This document shows, piece by piece, positions 1-10,299 of a stretch of DNA of 64,000 bases (its first letter is position 1; every line of letters begins with the position of its first letter). The stretch covers positions 1,426,001 to 1,490,000 of the forward strand of contig NZ_OY764190.1 in NCBI RefSeq assembly GCF_963668215.1, written 5' to 3'. The stretch is from an uncultured Desulfosarcina sp. (GTDB taxonomy: Bacteria; Desulfobacterota; Desulfobacteria; Desulfobacterales; Desulfosarcinaceae). Made by a program: the position numbers and the translations under genes. The notes below the pieces were generated by a model. The model did no database searches and was not told the DNA's origin. It saw only the letters and a program-made list of their open reading frames with translations.

Positions 1-1589
1 TAAGATGCTATACGGGGCAGAAAAACATGAAATGCGGTTCCATGATCGGGTTCGCTGCGGATAAAAATTTGCCCGCCGTGCCTTTTTACAAGACCGTGAA
101 CGACAGACAACCCCAGACCGGTTCCCTCGCTTCTGTTTTTCGTTGTAAAATAGGGATCGAAAACCTTATCTATCGTCACATTGTCCATCCCATAGCCCGT
201 ATCGCTAATCCCCAGATGAATATAGTCCCCGGGGGCAATGGCGAACCCAGGATGAAAATCGCTCGGTCCGATTTCAACCTCCTTCAGGGAAATGGTTATT
301 CTCCCCCCTTTGTCTCCAATCGCCTGGTATGCGTTCGTACAAAGGTTCATCACAATCTGATGAATTTGAACCCGATCGGCCAGGATGCGGCCGCATGAAG
401 AGGCGATTTCCTCATGGATCTCTATATTTGTGGGAATCGACGCCCGAAGGAATTTGATGACTTCCTTGATGAGAATGCTTACCTGGACTGGCCTGAATTC
501 CTGTTCAGACGTTTTGCTGAACGCAAGAATATTGTTGATAAGGTCTCGAGCCCTCATTCCTCCTTGCAACACCACTTCAAGCCTTCCTGCGATGGGGCTG
601 TCGGGCGGCAGATCTCTTAAACTAAGTTGCGTAAATCCAATCATGGAAGTTAAGATATTATTGAAATCATGGGCGATTCCACCTGCCAAAGTCCCGATCG
701 CCTCCAGCTTCTGGGCTTGGAGAAGCCGGCGTTTTGTTTCTTCCTTTTCGATTTCTGTCTCTTTGAGTTGCGTGACATCCTGACAGGTTCCAATTATCCG
801 GATCGGTTGGTTATTTTCATTATATTCGATATGGCCTATTGCATGAATATACTTGATTCTTTCATCCGGCAGCAGAATTCGATGGACATGATCGATCGCG
901 GTACCCTTTCCCATGGCAGCGGCAATCGAATCCTCAACCTTTTTTCTGTCCCCCGGGTGGACACGTTCAAAAAAGGATTCCAAAGATCCATCGAATTGCT
1001 TTTTATCGAACTCAAAAATCCTGAACATTTCCTCCGACCAGACGGGCTTTTTACTGTCAGGTACGAACTCCCAATGACCCAGTCTAGCGATTCGCTGGGC
1101 TTCCCGATGCAATCGTTCTCTCTTTATTAAGGCTGATTCGGTCTGTTTACGTGCAGTTATATCTTCAATCGTACCGTCAATCTGAAATGGGTTCCCTTGA
1201 CTGTCCCGAATCAACTGCAGCGCCATGTTCATAAACAGCGGCGAACCGTCGCGTTTTTTACCTTCCAGTTCCAGACCGGAAATCCGATCCTCTTTGATCA
1301 GTTTGATCAGCATCTGTTCCCGGATCCAGGGCTGATGGTAAATGTCAATGACTGGCGCCTTTAACAAAGACGCAACGGATGGATAGCCTAGCAATTTTGC
1401 CAAAGCGGAATTGGCCATAACAAATTTGCCGTTACCTTTTACACTTGTTCTGAACATGCCCACAGGCTGGTTCTCAATAAACTGGCGATACCAGGTTTCG
1501 CTCCCCTTAAAGGATTGCTCAGCTTCCTTTTCATCAGGGATGCCCTGTCCGACAGCCGGTGCATCATTTGTTATTTCTTCATTTTTCAT
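1..1589 (-). CDS. PAS sensor histidine kinase, 3' end beyond window
   Basis: An open frame runs from an ATG at 1589 leftwards to the window edge without a stop, so the C-terminus is missing. The N-terminal half holds PAS/PAC modules (about residues 28-150 and 165-280). The histidine-kinase core follows: the H-box reads AGGIAHDFNNIL near residue 300, then an N-box-type region (MNLCTNAYQA) and G-box motifs with FDPYFTTK and GTGLGLSVVHG. No membrane segment is seen, so it is probably a cytoplasmic sensor. Kinases of this build often end in a receiver domain; whether one follows here cannot be seen. The ligand and the partner regulator are unknown. The gene is transcribed away from the chemoreceptor gene to its right. 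Confidence 0.85.
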   Translation of the reverse strand, partial: MKNEEITNDAPAVGQGIPDEKEAEQSFKGSETWYRQFIENQPVGMFRTSVKGNGKFVMANSALAKLLGYPSVASLLKAPVIDIYHQPWIREQMLIKLIKEDRISGLELEGKKRDGSPLFMNMALQLIRDSQGNPFQIDGTIEDITARKQTESALIKRERLHREAQRIARLGHWEFVPDSKKPVWSEEMFRIFEFDKKQFDGSLESFFERVHPGDRKKVEDSIAAAMGKGTAIDHVHRILLPDERIKYIHAIGHIEYNENNQPIRIIGTCQDVTQLKETEIEKEETKRRLLQAQKLEAIGTLAGGIAHDFNNILTSMIGFTQLSLRDLPPDSPIAGRLEVVLQGGMRARDLINNILAFSKTSEQEFRPVQVSILIKEVIKFLRASIPTNIEIHEEIASSCGRILADRVQIHQIVMNLCTNAYQAIGDKGGRITISLKEVEIGPSDFHPGFAIAPGDYIHLGISDTGYGMDNVTIDKVFDPYFTTKNRSEGTGLGLSVVHGLVKRHGGQIFIRSEPDHGTAFHVFLPRIAS

Positions 1590-1858
1590 TTTGTAAACAA
1601 ACCCCGATCAGAATGTGCTTAAATTCGGCTGAACCGAATAAAAATCTATAGGATATAAATGGATACAGATTTGTTTCCGAATCATTGCCAGAAATATATT
1701 TTTCCTCAATCTTTTGATGAAACGAGAAAAGAGTAAATATCAGGAAAGCTTCTTTTCGTAAAGGTGTGCATCAGGGGAAAATCAAGCTTTCATTCATGGG
1801 AAAAGCCGTTTTCTCCCTTGCGGAGGGGAACGATTCAAATCGTAGCATTTTGGATGCG

Positions 1859-1889
1859 CCCGCCGGCCGATTGGGTTCCGGCCGGCGGG
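1859..1889 (-). terminator. Strong GC hairpin in the 1590-1967 gap
   Basis: Arms CCCGCCGGCCG and CGGCCGGCGGG (11 bp, perfect) enclose a 9-base loop. It lies about 80 bases beyond the stop of the chemoreceptor gene and before the start of the kinase gene. Neither strand has a clear T-run after it, so it may be a weak or factor-assisted terminator. Nothing else recognisable is seen in the 1590-1967 gap. Confidence 0.35.
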
Positions 1890-1967
1890 TGAGCATACAT
1901 CAAGATCAGGCAGGGTTAAAAACGTAAGCAATCATTATGATTTGCAATAGTAAGCTTCCTATAGAAC

Positions 1968-3971
1968 TTAAACCTTGAACTGTTCCACCATCCCCTTGAG
2001 GCTTTCCGCCAGTTTGGACAGTTCTTGAGCGCTGAGGTTGACCTGGCTGCTGCTGGTGGACATCTCGTCCATAGAAACACTCACGCCGGCAATGTCCCCG
2101 GAAATCTCACCGGCCACCGTGGAACTCTGGTTGACGTTTTCGTTGACCTCCTGGATGCCCTGGGAGGCCTGGGCCACGTTGGTGGCAATCTCCCTGGTGG
2201 CCGCCGACTGCTGTTCCACGGCCGTGGCGATGTTGGCCACTACGTCGTTGACATCGTTGATCACCTGGGTGATTTCGGCAATCTGGCCCACGGTAGTCGA
2301 TGTGGTTCCCTGGATGCCTTCGATCTTGTCCTTGATATCCTGGGTGGCCTCGGCAGTCTGCTTGGCCAGTTCCTTGATCTCGTTGGCCACCACGGCAAAG
2401 CCCTTGCCGGCCTCGCCGGCCCGGGCCGCCTCGATGGTGGCGTTGAGGGCCAGCAGGTTGACCTGCTCGCTGATGTCCGTGATGGTCTCGATCACTTTGC
2501 CAATGGAGTTGGCGGCGTTGCCCAACTGGTCCATATTGTTGGAGGCAGTGGAGGCCTTATGGGCCGCTTCGTCGGAAATGCCGCGTGCTTTTTCGGCGTT
2601 CTGGGCGATTTCGCCGATGGTAGCGGACATCTCTTCCGAGGCGGTGGCCACCATGTTGGTGTTGGTGGCGGACTGTTCCATGGCGGCGGCCACATTGTTC
2701 ATGTTGGCGCTCATCTCCTCAGCCGCGGCCGAGACGGTGTTGGACTTGTCGGTGACATTCTGGATGCCCTGGGTCATCTGCTCGGAGATGGCGGACAGCT
2801 CGGTGGAGGAGGAGGAGAGGGTTTCGACCCCGCCGGCGATATCCTTGATGATGCCCTGGAGTTTCTCGATGAAAGTGTTAAACCAGCGGGCCAGTTCGCC
2901 GACTTCGTCCTTGGTCGTGGCCTCCAGGCGCATGGTAAGGTCGCCTTCACCCTGGGCGATGTCCTTGAGACCGGCAACGGCGGCATTGATGGGTTTGACG
3001 ATGGCCCGGGCGGAGAAGAAAACGAGGACGGCGACGATCAGGCCGGCCACAACCGCAATGACGATATTGGCGTTGCGGATGGCGTTGGAGGCGGCCAGAA
3101 ACTCCGCAGCATCCTGGGTGGCACCGATAGACCAGCCGTTGACGCCCACCGGGGCAAACCCGGCAATTTTTGGCGTACCCTGGAACACATATTCCTCTAC
3201 ACCGGCTTCGCCGGCCTGCATGCGCTTCATTATCACGTTCATTTCTTTAATGTTGTTGAAATTGGTCTTTAGTATATTGTCGGATTTTGGATGGGCAATG
3301 CACAGACCGTCTCCGGCGGTCATGAAACCATAGCCAGTTTCTCCGACTTTTCGATTGGCGATCAGATCGGTAAAATACTCGGCCTTGATAACTGTACCCA
3401 AAGCGCCTAAAAACTCTCCATTCTTCGATTTGATGGCTGCACAAGCTATGGCAACTGGTTTACCGGTGGCCTTGGAAACCGTCATTTCACTGATTACGGC
3501 ACCGCTGCTCTGTTTGGCTCTTGGGAAATAATCACTGTTGGAAATATCGATTCCCTTGTATACGCTGCCGTTCTCCAGCACGCCGTTATAGATGTTGCCG
3601 TTGACATCGGCGATGAAAACGCCCTGGTACTGGCTTCCCATCCTTGAGAACTGATTTTTGATGGCATTGAAGACACCCTCCACCTGATCTGCGGCAGCAT
3701 CAACACCGTATGTTTTTACGGATTCGGCCAGATCGATGACCCGTTTCTGGGAGGCCATGGACGCAGCTTTGGTCATTTCGGAATCCAATATGCTTTTTGT
3801 CATACGCGCCAGATCCGATGCGATGCCCGAGGCCTGATGTTTGGATAGATCCATGAGCGCGGTCTTCGCTTTTGAGAATGATAAATAGCCCACGATAATC
3901 AGGGGGACCAGCACCGCCGTGACACCGCCGAGAATCAGTTTGGAAGAGATGGAATGCAGATTGATTTTCAT
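1968..3971 (-). CDS. Methyl-accepting chemotaxis protein with periplasmic Cache sensor
   Basis: This is a transmembrane chemoreceptor that would pass ligand binding to CheA/CheW. A first membrane helix (about residues 11-31) is followed by a periplasmic region of about 265 residues with double-Cache character. A second helix (about 299-322), a HAMP linker (to about 375) and a long cytoplasmic coiled-coil signalling domain follow. The hairpin tip is diagnostic: [20 protein letters not shown] near residues 500-520. The product ends MVEQFKV, with no CheR-binding pentapeptide. The start is supported by AAAGGAGC ahead of ATG 3971. It is a single gene with no che genes nearby. The ligand is unknown; the family senses small organic acids, amino acids or similar compounds. 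Confidence 0.95.
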   Translation of the reverse strand: MKINLHSISSKLILGGVTAVLVPLIIVGYLSFSKAKTALMDLSKHQASGIASDLARMTKSILDSEMTKAASMASQKRVIDLAESVKTYGVDAAADQVEGVFNAIKNQFSRMGSQYQGVFIADVNGNIYNGVLENGSVYKGIDISNSDYFPRAKQSSGAVISEMTVSKATGKPVAIACAAIKSKNGEFLGALGTVIKAEYFTDLIANRKVGETGYGFMTAGDGLCIAHPKSDNILKTNFNNIKEMNVIMKRMQAGEAGVEEYVFQGTPKIAGFAPVGVNGWSIGATQDAAEFLAASNAIRNANIVIAVVAGLIVAVLVFFSARAIVKPINAAVAGLKDIAQGEGDLTMRLEATTKDEVGELARWFNTFIEKLQGIIKDIAGGVETLSSSSTELSAISEQMTQGIQNVTDKSNTVSAAAEEMSANMNNVAAAMEQSATNTNMVATASEEMSATIGEIAQNAEKARGISDEAAHKASTASNNMDQLGNAANSIGKVIETITDISEQVNLLALNATIEAARAGEAGKGFAVVANEIKELAKQTAEATQDIKDKIEGIQGTTSTTVGQIAEITQVINDVNDVVANIATAVEQQSAATREIATNVAQASQGIQEVNENVNQSSTVAGEISGDIAGVSVSMDEMSTSSSQVNLSAQELSKLAESLKGMVEQFKV

Positions 3972-4188
3972 GGCAAATGCTCCTTTGAAGGTGGTAATTA
4001 CGTTCCTGGCACAGCCGGATCAAACGATGTCCGATTTATCTGGCTTCCTGTTCAGACTGGCAGATTTGATTCGGTTGTACCCAACGCTTTTTCCATCGAC
4101 GGTAGGATTAAAATACTTGATGAGGAATTGGGGAGGGCAAAGGGAGGGCACAAACCCCTCCCTTAATTGAACAGGCGTGGTAGATCGA

Positions 4189-5499
4189 TTACTCGGCTAA
4201 GGTGTTCAAATAAGTATAAAGATTCAATCGGTTGTTTGTCAGGCCCAATTTTTTACGAATGTTTCTGCGATGCCATTTCACCGAACTCGGAGCCAGTCTC
4301 AGCGATTCCGCAATCTCTTTGGTATTCTTGCCCTCACGGATCAAATCGGCAATGCGAATTTCGGCGGGAGTGAAATCGATGTATTTGGCAAAAACGTTTG
4401 TAGACTGATGGGAAACGACTTCGTTCAGGTTGGTGTCGATGATGTTCGCATAGGCCCTTGCATCTGCGTCGATATTACATTTGTTCAATTCGTCGATATA
4501 AGGGAAAACAAACCGTTTCAAATTCACCAGAAGGTGCTCTTCCACAGCCCGTTTTTCGACCTCGCGATGATCCAGGGCGGCTTTCAATGCCAGGTTGACT
4601 TTCTCAAGGTAGCGACGCTTTTCGTCCAGTTCTCTCTCTCGGACCTCGAGGGCATCGATCATTTTCTTCCGGTCGGTGATATCCCGCACGATGGCCATTG
4701 CCTGAAGCGTATTGCCCACCTTGAAGCGGGTAAGGCTGACTTCGGTATCGAGGTAGGAACCATCCTTTCTGAGAAAACGCCATTCGTCAACAATGGGCGC
4801 ACTGTTCAATGCAGTGGCAATTACTTTTTCGACGGCTTCTTTTGACAATTGGCCATCAGGTTGAACGGCCGGGGAAATCTCCAGGGGTGAAATTCCGACC
4901 ATCTCCTTGCGGGTACGCTGGAAAAGATCCAGGGCTTTCTGGTTGCAAATCGAAATAGAACCGTTTTTCAGGAGAAGAATTGCGTCATTGGCGCATTCGA
5001 ACAGGTGGCGATAATGGATTTCGCGGGTATCCAACGCCTGCTCGGCCGCCCGCAATGCGGTGAGATCCTGGAGGGTTTCGATCGCGCCAATGATCCTTCC
5101 CTTTTCATCCTTGATCGGTGCGGCGGTAAAAAAAAGCCACTTGCCGTTCTTCCCGAAGTTGGGGAAAAAATCTTCGCCTTCATACCCGCCCCGAATCAGG
5201 GAAGAGTGCCTGCATTTACCATCGTAGCGCGCTGCCAGTTCTGAGTCACTGGTGCCCTTGACGATGAGGTCGGCCAACACCTCGCGACGTTCGGGATAGA
5301 AGACTTCCCGATACCTGTCCGTACCGACCAAATCCTCCGGTCCGAAACCGGTCAACGATTGACAAGCCCGATTCCAGTGGGTCAGCTTGCATGTTGCGTC
5401 TACCACAAAGGTAGGAATGGGAGTCCCTTCCAGGATATGTTTCGAACGCAGGATCTCTTTTCCCTGAGCCGCTGGTTTATCCGGAGATACCGACATCAT
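4189..5499 (-). CDS. PAS-PAS-LuxR type transcriptional regulator
   Basis: Two PAS/PAC modules (about residues 22-150 and 155-285) are followed by a helical linker and a C-terminal LuxR/GerE helix-turn-helix (about 370-430). The HTH includes FTPAEIRIADLIREGKNTKE and the recognition-helix region SSVKWHRRNIRKKLGL. There is no kinase domain, so the PAS modules probably act directly on DNA binding. The architecture is common in sulfate-reducing Desulfobacterota. It is cytoplasmic, with no membrane helix. The start ATG 5499 has AGAGGAA upstream; a second ATG follows directly. The target genes are unknown. The gene is transcribed away from the PAS protein on its right, so the two may share a control region. 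Confidence 0.85.
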   Translation of the reverse strand: MMSVSPDKPAAQGKEILRSKHILEGTPIPTFVVDATCKLTHWNRACQSLTGFGPEDLVGTDRYREVFYPERREVLADLIVKGTSDSELAARYDGKCRHSSLIRGGYEGEDFFPNFGKNGKWLFFTAAPIKDEKGRIIGAIETLQDLTALRAAEQALDTREIHYRHLFECANDAILLLKNGSISICNQKALDLFQRTRKEMVGISPLEISPAVQPDGQLSKEAVEKVIATALNSAPIVDEWRFLRKDGSYLDTEVSLTRFKVGNTLQAMAIVRDITDRKKMIDALEVRERELDEKRRYLEKVNLALKAALDHREVEKRAVEEHLLVNLKRFVFPYIDELNKCNIDADARAYANIIDTNLNEVVSHQSTNVFAKYIDFTPAEIRIADLIREGKNTKEIAESLRLAPSSVKWHRRNIRKKLGLTNNRLNLYTYLNTLAE

Positions 5500-5631
5500 C
5501 GATGAATTCCTCTATGGTACTTGGTTTGATATCCCAGAAGACGATTGTCCCCTTGCATTAAATTTGCTATTTTTAGCTTAACTGGTTTTTGTGGTCAACA
5601 GGGCCATAAAACCGAAAAGCGAGGTCTGGAC

Positions 5632-6291
5632 ATGCCCAATACTATCAAATACAGGATCAAAGAACTGGAACGAAAGCATCGCCTGATTACCGAAAACCTG
5701 GTGGATGCCGTCTGGCTAATCAATCCCGAAAGCTTAAAGTTCGAGTACATCACCCCCTCCATTTCCAGGATCAGTGGATTCGGAGCCAACGAAACAATCG
5801 GCACCTCGATCCTGGAACGACTGACACCGGAATCCGCCCGACGCGCCGTCGCGATGATCGCCGAGATCAAAGCGGCGGGTCAGAATGCCATACAGGCCTC
5901 CCATTCGATGGAGCTGGAACTGAACAAAAAAAACGGCGACACCTGCTGGGCCGAAGTCAGGGTCAAACTAGTCGAAGAGCCTGATGGCCCGCCTAAACTC
6001 GTAGGCGTTACCCGCGATATTTCAAATCGAAAAAACGCCGAGCTGAAGCTGGAGAATCAGAATCAGGCCTTGGCCCGGGCGCTGGCGGAAAAAGAGGAAT
6101 TATTGAAGGAAGTAAAGGTGCTGCGCAAGCTGTTGCCGATCTGCAGCGGATGCCGGCGAATCCGGGATGAAAACAACCAGTGGTGGCCTCTGGACGAATA
6201 TGTCAGAGCCCATACCGATACGAATTTCACCCATACCATCTGCCCGTCCTGCAAAGATATTTATTACCCCGACCTTAAAAATCGGACCTGA
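5632..6291 (+). CDS. PAS protein with C-terminal cysteine-pair domain
   Basis: A single PAS/PAC module (about residues 10-140) is followed by a short coiled coil (about 140-175) and a tail with CSGCRRIRD and HTICPSCKDIYYP, four cysteines that look like a zinc-ribbon-like site. There is no kinase, GGDEF or HTH domain. Small PAS proteins with this same tail are frequent in Desulfobacterota, but their output is not established. I chose ATG 5632 (preceded by GCGAGG) over the upstream in-frame start at 5545, because the extra 29 residues are not PAS-like and the upstream start has no ribosome site. It could be a redox or metal-responsive adaptor. Confidence 0.75.
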   Translation: MPNTIKYRIKELERKHRLITENLVDAVWLINPESLKFEYITPSISRISGFGANETIGTSILERLTPESARRAVAMIAEIKAAGQNAIQASHSMELELNKKNGDTCWAEVRVKLVEEPDGPPKLVGVTRDISNRKNAELKLENQNQALARALAEKEELLKEVKVLRKLLPICSGCRRIRDENNQWWPLDEYVRAHTDTNFTHTICPSCKDIYYPDLKNRT

Positions 6292-6398
6292 CTCCCCCCC
6301 GGCACCGATCCTTCCGAAAACAGCCAGTACTCGACAATTGTCCCATTACCGTGTATGAGCAACGGGATAATCTATCTTGATGTTCAGGTGAGGAAAGC

Positions 6399-8228
6399 AT
6401 GAAACAGGCAGTCGCAAAAGAACTGATGATGGGCAATGAAGCCATTGCCCGCGGATTGATCGAAAACGGGTGTGCCATGGCCACGGCCTATCCGGGCACC
6501 CCTTCTTCGGAAATTCTGGCGGCGGTGGCCAAAATCGCCCGTAGTTTAGACAGAAAGATGCACATCCAGTGGGCCGTGAACGAGAAAGTGGCTTTTGAAA
6601 TCGCCTACGCCGGCTGCCAGGCCGGGCTGCGAACGGCGGTAAGCATGAAGCAGGTGGGCCTCAACGTGGCCTCGGATCCGCTGATGAGCGCGGCGTACAT
6701 GGGCACGGCGGGCGGATTCGTGATCGTCAGCGCCGACGACCCCGGCCCCCACTCGTCCCAGACCGAGCAGGACAGCCGCATGATGGCCATGATGGCCAAG
6801 ATCCCCGTGTTGGACCCGGACTCCCCCCGCCAGGCCAAGGAGATGGTCGCCCTGGCCTATGGCCTCTCCGAAGCCTTTAAAACTCCGGTGATGCTGCGCC
6901 CCACCACGCGGGTGTGCCACTCCCGGCAGGATGTGCGCCCGGGTGAAATTCTTCCGCTGGAATCAAAAGCCGATTTCAAAAAAGATCCCCTGCGCTGGGC
7001 GGCCACCCCCAAATTCCGATTCCAGCTCCATCTGGAGTTGGAGGAAAAGCTGGCCCGCATGGCCAAACATCCGGACACCGCACCCCTGCTCCACAATCCC
7101 AAGGCCGATGCACGGCAGGCCGTGGTCGCCTCGGGGGTGGCCGCAGCCTACACGGCCGAAGCGCTCAAAGACCTCGGGCTGTGGGACCGGCTGCCGTTCT
7201 ATCAGGTGTTGCAGCCTTTTCCCCTGCACACCCCTTTTATCGAGCACCTGCTGACCACCTACGACAAAATCCTGGTGTTGGAGGAAACCACCGGGATCAT
7301 CGAGATGCAGCTGGCCGACCGTGGACGCGTCCAGGGAAAATTGAACCTCGTGGTCCCGCGGGTCGGCGAACTGCTGCCCGAAAAGGCCGAAGCGCTGCTG
7401 GCCGACTTTGCCGGCGTCCGCGTCGATATTCCCGAGCTGCCCCAGGTACCCGGACGGCGGCCGACCCTGTGCGCCGGATGTCCCCACCGGGCCAGTTTCT
7501 ATGCGATCAAGAAAGCGTCCCCGCGGGGCATTTACACCAGCGACATCGGCTGCTACACGCTGGGGTTGAACCTCAAGGCGGTGGACACGGTCCTGTGCAT
7601 GGGCGCGGCTGTCAGCCAGGCGGCCGGTTTTTTCCATGCCTATGAAGGGGCCGAAAAACGGCCCGACGTCGTGGCCACCATCGGCGACTCCACCTTTTTC
7701 CACGCCGGCGTGCCGGCCCTGATCGACGCCGTGGTCCAGAACGTCGGTTTCGTGCTGGTCATCCTGGACAACCGCACCACGGCCATGACCGGCAGCCAGC
7801 CCACACCGGCCACGGGAAAAAGCGCCACCGGAGAGGACCTGGCCAAGGTGAATCTGGAAGCCATCGTGCAGGGATGCGGGGTGGGATTTCTCGAAACCGG
7901 CGATCCCTACGACACCCAAACCTTCATCGCGATTCTCAAAAAAGCGGTGGCGTACAGCCGCGAGACGGGACCGGCCGTGGTCATCGCCCGCCATCCCTGC
8001 ATTCTCGATCTGGTGCGCCAGGGCAAGGCCCCCGAGCCCATCCAAATCACGGTGACCGAGGATTGCGACGGCTGCGGATACTGCCACCAGCACTTCGAGT
8101 GTCCGGGACTGATCGCGGTGGACGACGGCGGTCGCACCCAGGTGGACCCGCTGGTGTGCATCGGCTGCGGGGTCTGCCTGAACGTCTGTCCCAAGGGAGC
8201 CATCGTCGAAAAGAAAGAAGAAAAATGA
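6399..8228 (+). CDS. iorA: Indolepyruvate ferredoxin oxidoreductase, alpha subunit
   Basis: This is the large subunit of the oxygen-sensitive enzyme that converts aryl pyruvates (from aromatic amino acids) plus CoA to aryl-acetyl-CoA, reducing ferredoxin. The N-terminal pyrimidine-binding domain starts near residue 8 (MMGNEAIARGLIENG). The TPP-binding region includes GDSTFFHAGVPALIDAVV near residue 429 and LVILDNRTTAMTG. A 2[4Fe-4S] ferredoxin tail (about 554-605) has CDGCGYC and CIGCGVCLNVCPKG. The length of 609 is normal for the family. The stop overlaps the next start (ATGA), so it is translationally coupled to iorB. In acetyl-CoA-oxidising anaerobes the enzyme can also run in reverse for aromatic amino-acid synthesis; direction cannot be told from sequence. 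Confidence 0.95.
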   Translation: MKQAVAKELMMGNEAIARGLIENGCAMATAYPGTPSSEILAAVAKIARSLDRKMHIQWAVNEKVAFEIAYAGCQAGLRTAVSMKQVGLNVASDPLMSAAYMGTAGGFVIVSADDPGPHSSQTEQDSRMMAMMAKIPVLDPDSPRQAKEMVALAYGLSEAFKTPVMLRPTTRVCHSRQDVRPGEILPLESKADFKKDPLRWAATPKFRFQLHLELEEKLARMAKHPDTAPLLHNPKADARQAVVASGVAAAYTAEALKDLGLWDRLPFYQVLQPFPLHTPFIEHLLTTYDKILVLEETTGIIEMQLADRGRVQGKLNLVVPRVGELLPEKAEALLADFAGVRVDIPELPQVPGRRPTLCAGCPHRASFYAIKKASPRGIYTSDIGCYTLGLNLKAVDTVLCMGAAVSQAAGFFHAYEGAEKRPDVVATIGDSTFFHAGVPALIDAVVQNVGFVLVILDNRTTAMTGSQPTPATGKSATGEDLAKVNLEAIVQGCGVGFLETGDPYDTQTFIAILKKAVAYSRETGPAVVIARHPCILDLVRQGKAPEPIQITVTEDCDGCGYCHQHFECPGLIAVDDGGRTQVDPLVCIGCGVCLNVCPKGAIVEKKEEK

Positions 8229-8800
8229 AAGACAAACCCCGAAACCAAATCGTCATCAGCGGCGTGGGCGGCCAGGGGGTGCTGTTCATCACCCGGCTGT
8301 TGGCCGAAGCAGCCATTGCCAAGGGGCTGCCGGTGTTTACATCCGAAACCCACGGCATGGCCCAGCGCGGCGGCACGGTGATCTCCCACCTCAAGGTTGG
8401 GGAATTCAGCAGCCCGCTGATCAATCCCGGCCAGGCCGACGGTCTGATCGCCCTGAAAGCCGAAAACCTTTCGCAACACGGAGGCTACCTCAAAAAAGAC
8501 GGCTGGGCGACTGTTAACAGCCCCGCACCCGTGGAGGCTGCGGCAACCGGAGGGCTCTTTTTTATCGATGCGGACCGGTTGGCCCGGCAGATGGACGACA
8601 CCAAAACCCTGAACCTGCTGATGCTGGGGTTCACGCTGCACCAGATATCCGAGGTAGACGATAGCAGCGGCGGGCTGCACTGCGATTTGGATGATATTGC
8701 TGCCGTCCTGAAAAAACGGCTAAAAGGAAAAACACAACTGCTACAGAACGCTATCCGGGCCCTCGAAGCGGGCGCATCGGCCGTCACTGGAAGAGCATAG
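8225..8800 (+). CDS. iorB: Indolepyruvate ferredoxin oxidoreductase, beta subunit
   Basis: This is the gamma-type subunit of the 2-oxoacid:ferredoxin oxidoreductase family and partner of IorA. The N-terminus has the family glycine motif (VISGVGGQGVLFITRLLAEA), followed by SETHGMAQRGG, a strong IorB signature. The product is 191 residues, as usual. The start is ATG 8225, overlapping the iorA stop by four bases. An open frame extends much further upstream, but it lies inside iorA and is not protein-like. No further genes follow in this operon. Confidence 0.93.
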   Translation: MKDKPRNQIVISGVGGQGVLFITRLLAEAAIAKGLPVFTSETHGMAQRGGTVISHLKVGEFSSPLINPGQADGLIALKAENLSQHGGYLKKDGWATVNSPAPVEAAATGGLFFIDADRLARQMDDTKTLNLLMLGFTLHQISEVDDSSGGLHCDLDDIAAVLKKRLKGKTQLLQNAIRALEAGASAVTGRA

Positions 8801-8849
8801 ATTCTTTATGGGTCTGCGATTCAGCCGCCAGCCGATGGATAAAAACGAA

Positions 8850-9401
8850 TTATAAGGCGCAGGCCTTCATAATCTTCGAAACCTTTTTGTACACATCGGA
8901 AAACCGCAGCAGGCCGATAATTTCATTGTCCTCGACAACGAACAGCGAGTCGTGGCGGTTCATAACAAAAAGGTGGAAGCATTTGGCCAGAGCATCTTCG
9001 GTTCCGACAATCTGGCCTTCACCCGGTGCCTTGATGAAGTTTCGTATTTTAACCTCTATGGCCTTGCGACAAAGATCGTTGAACGGGTCTTCCCACAGCC
9101 GGTAGTCTTTCTGCATGGCCGTCCAGATATAGGTAAGCCCGGACCGCCGGATAATTTCACCCATGTTGATCTGCTCGTAATGTTTTTCAAGCCCCCGCAT
9201 CAGATCGATGGGTGATATTTTGGAGACAATCTTTCCGTGCTCATCTTCGACAAGCAGAATTCTCTGCTCGACTTTCCCGGCCAGATATCTTTCCTGTGCC
9301 TTTTCCAGGGCGACAAGCGCATCGAAAAAGGTTGTTTCGTCGGATATTTTTGGGAATCGATCCTTCGTGACCATGAGGTCCAGAACTTTCATTTTTTCCA
9401 T
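8850..9401 (-). CDS. CBS-domain protein
   Basis: The 183-residue protein carries two CBS-like segments, an N-terminal one beginning VLDLMVTKDRFPKI and a C-terminal one around DSLFVVEDNEIIGLLRFSDV. Such pairs bind adenine nucleotides and report energy state. It has no attached enzyme or channel domain. The start at 9401 (MEKMKV) is preferred over 9452 because AAGGAGT sits 9 bases upstream. It converges on iorB; the gap between them is about 50 bases. The partner is not evident. Confidence 0.8.
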   Translation of the reverse strand: MEKMKVLDLMVTKDRFPKISDETTFFDALVALEKAQERYLAGKVEQRILLVEDEHGKIVSKISPIDLMRGLEKHYEQINMGEIIRRSGLTYIWTAMQKDYRLWEDPFNDLCRKAIEVKIRNFIKAPGEGQIVGTEDALAKCFHLFVMNRHDSLFVVEDNEIIGLLRFSDVYKKVSKIMKACAL

Positions 9402-9786
9402 GTTGCTGTCACTCCTTGTGTTTGGGTGGGTGTTTGAGGTGGGGTCTCTCATATACTTTTGTTGCTGGTACTGTTAAATAGTATTCTGTTATTATAAGAA
9501 TATCGAAGCGATGGCGTTTTTGTCCAGTGTGAATTCCAAAACACCGGAATTGATCGAAGCGTGATTAGCTGAAACCATTTGAAAGTCTGCAATCCCCGGT
9601 TGCCGGCCACGGATTAAAATTGAATTAAATGGATAGTGTTGCGCCTGGCGCCTGCCGGAATGATGTATAGATGAGATTCTCAACTTTTTTCGGAACCGTC
9701 AAAACTGGGTTGATCCTTGGCCGGGAATCTATTACACCTGTCCCGGTCTGAACATTGATGTTGACTTTAAGCGATTGGGAGCGCCT
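9402..9786. other. Intergenic gap with no recognisable gene
   Basis: This 385-base stretch lies between the divergent CBS and ferritin-like genes. It has a small imperfect palindrome at about 9482-9504 (TATTCTG...AAGAATA) containing a TATAAT on the minus strand that could be a -10 box for the CBS gene, but no well-spaced -35 is visible. No RNA gene or coding frame is convincing. Confidence 0.4.
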
Positions 9787-10248
9787 ATGTTTACCGCCCA
9801 GGATATCCTTGATATTGCCATCCGGCTGGAAAGCAACGGTGAGAAAACCTACCGGGATGCCCGCGGGCATACGGAAAACGAGGATCTGAAATCGCTGCTG
9901 GAATGGATCGCCCGGGAGGAGCGAAATCATGGCCGCTGGTTCACCGAATTGAAGGATCGACTTTCCAAAGGCGAGGACGACCACCTGCTGGCAGAAATGA
10001 GCAAAGCCCTGGCCGAAGACGTGGTCCGGGAGCAGGCCTTTTCCCTGCAGGAGGTGAATTTCGAGGCCATCGCCGGCCCCGACGAAATGATTCGCACCTT
10101 CATCGGCTTCGAAGAGGACACCATCGCCTTTTACAACATCCTCAAGACCTTCGTTGACGACCCGACCATCGCCGCGAATCTGGATCAGATTGTCGCCGAG
10201 GAGAAAAAGCACGTCGCCCAGTTCAAGGCGCTGCTCTCTTCTCCCTGA
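9787..10248 (+). CDS. Ferritin-like / rubrerythrin-type di-iron protein
   Basis: A 153-residue four-helix-bundle protein of the ferritin-like superfamily. The metal-binding pattern is visible as ESNGEKTYRDA near residue 13, EERNHGRWF near residue 45, EEDTIAFYNIL in the third helix and EEKKHVAQF in the last helix, giving the paired E and ExxH ligands of a di-iron site. There is no rubredoxin domain, so it is a erythrin-like short form. The likely role is peroxide or iron handling in an anaerobe. I chose ATG 9787, which follows GGGAG, over an in-frame TTG at 9775. Confidence 0.82.
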   Translation: MFTAQDILDIAIRLESNGEKTYRDARGHTENEDLKSLLEWIAREERNHGRWFTELKDRLSKGEDDHLLAEMSKALAEDVVREQAFSLQEVNFEAIAGPDEMIRTFIGFEEDTIAFYNILKTFVDDPTIAANLDQIVAEEKKHVAQFKALLSSP

Positions 10249-10299
10249 GTTGCGCTCAATTTTGGTTTATGCGTCACTTACGGAGGAATATCGATATTC

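Noticed and set aside
2025..3333. Long plus-strand frames (about 415-430 residues) opposite the chemoreceptor
   Set aside because: They are antisense shadows of a clear MCP gene; translations are low-complexity and lack any domain.
7874..8224. The upstream extension of the IorB frame
   Set aside because: It overlaps the ferredoxin tail of IorA in another frame and is arginine/proline-rich; the ATG at 8225 is the real start.
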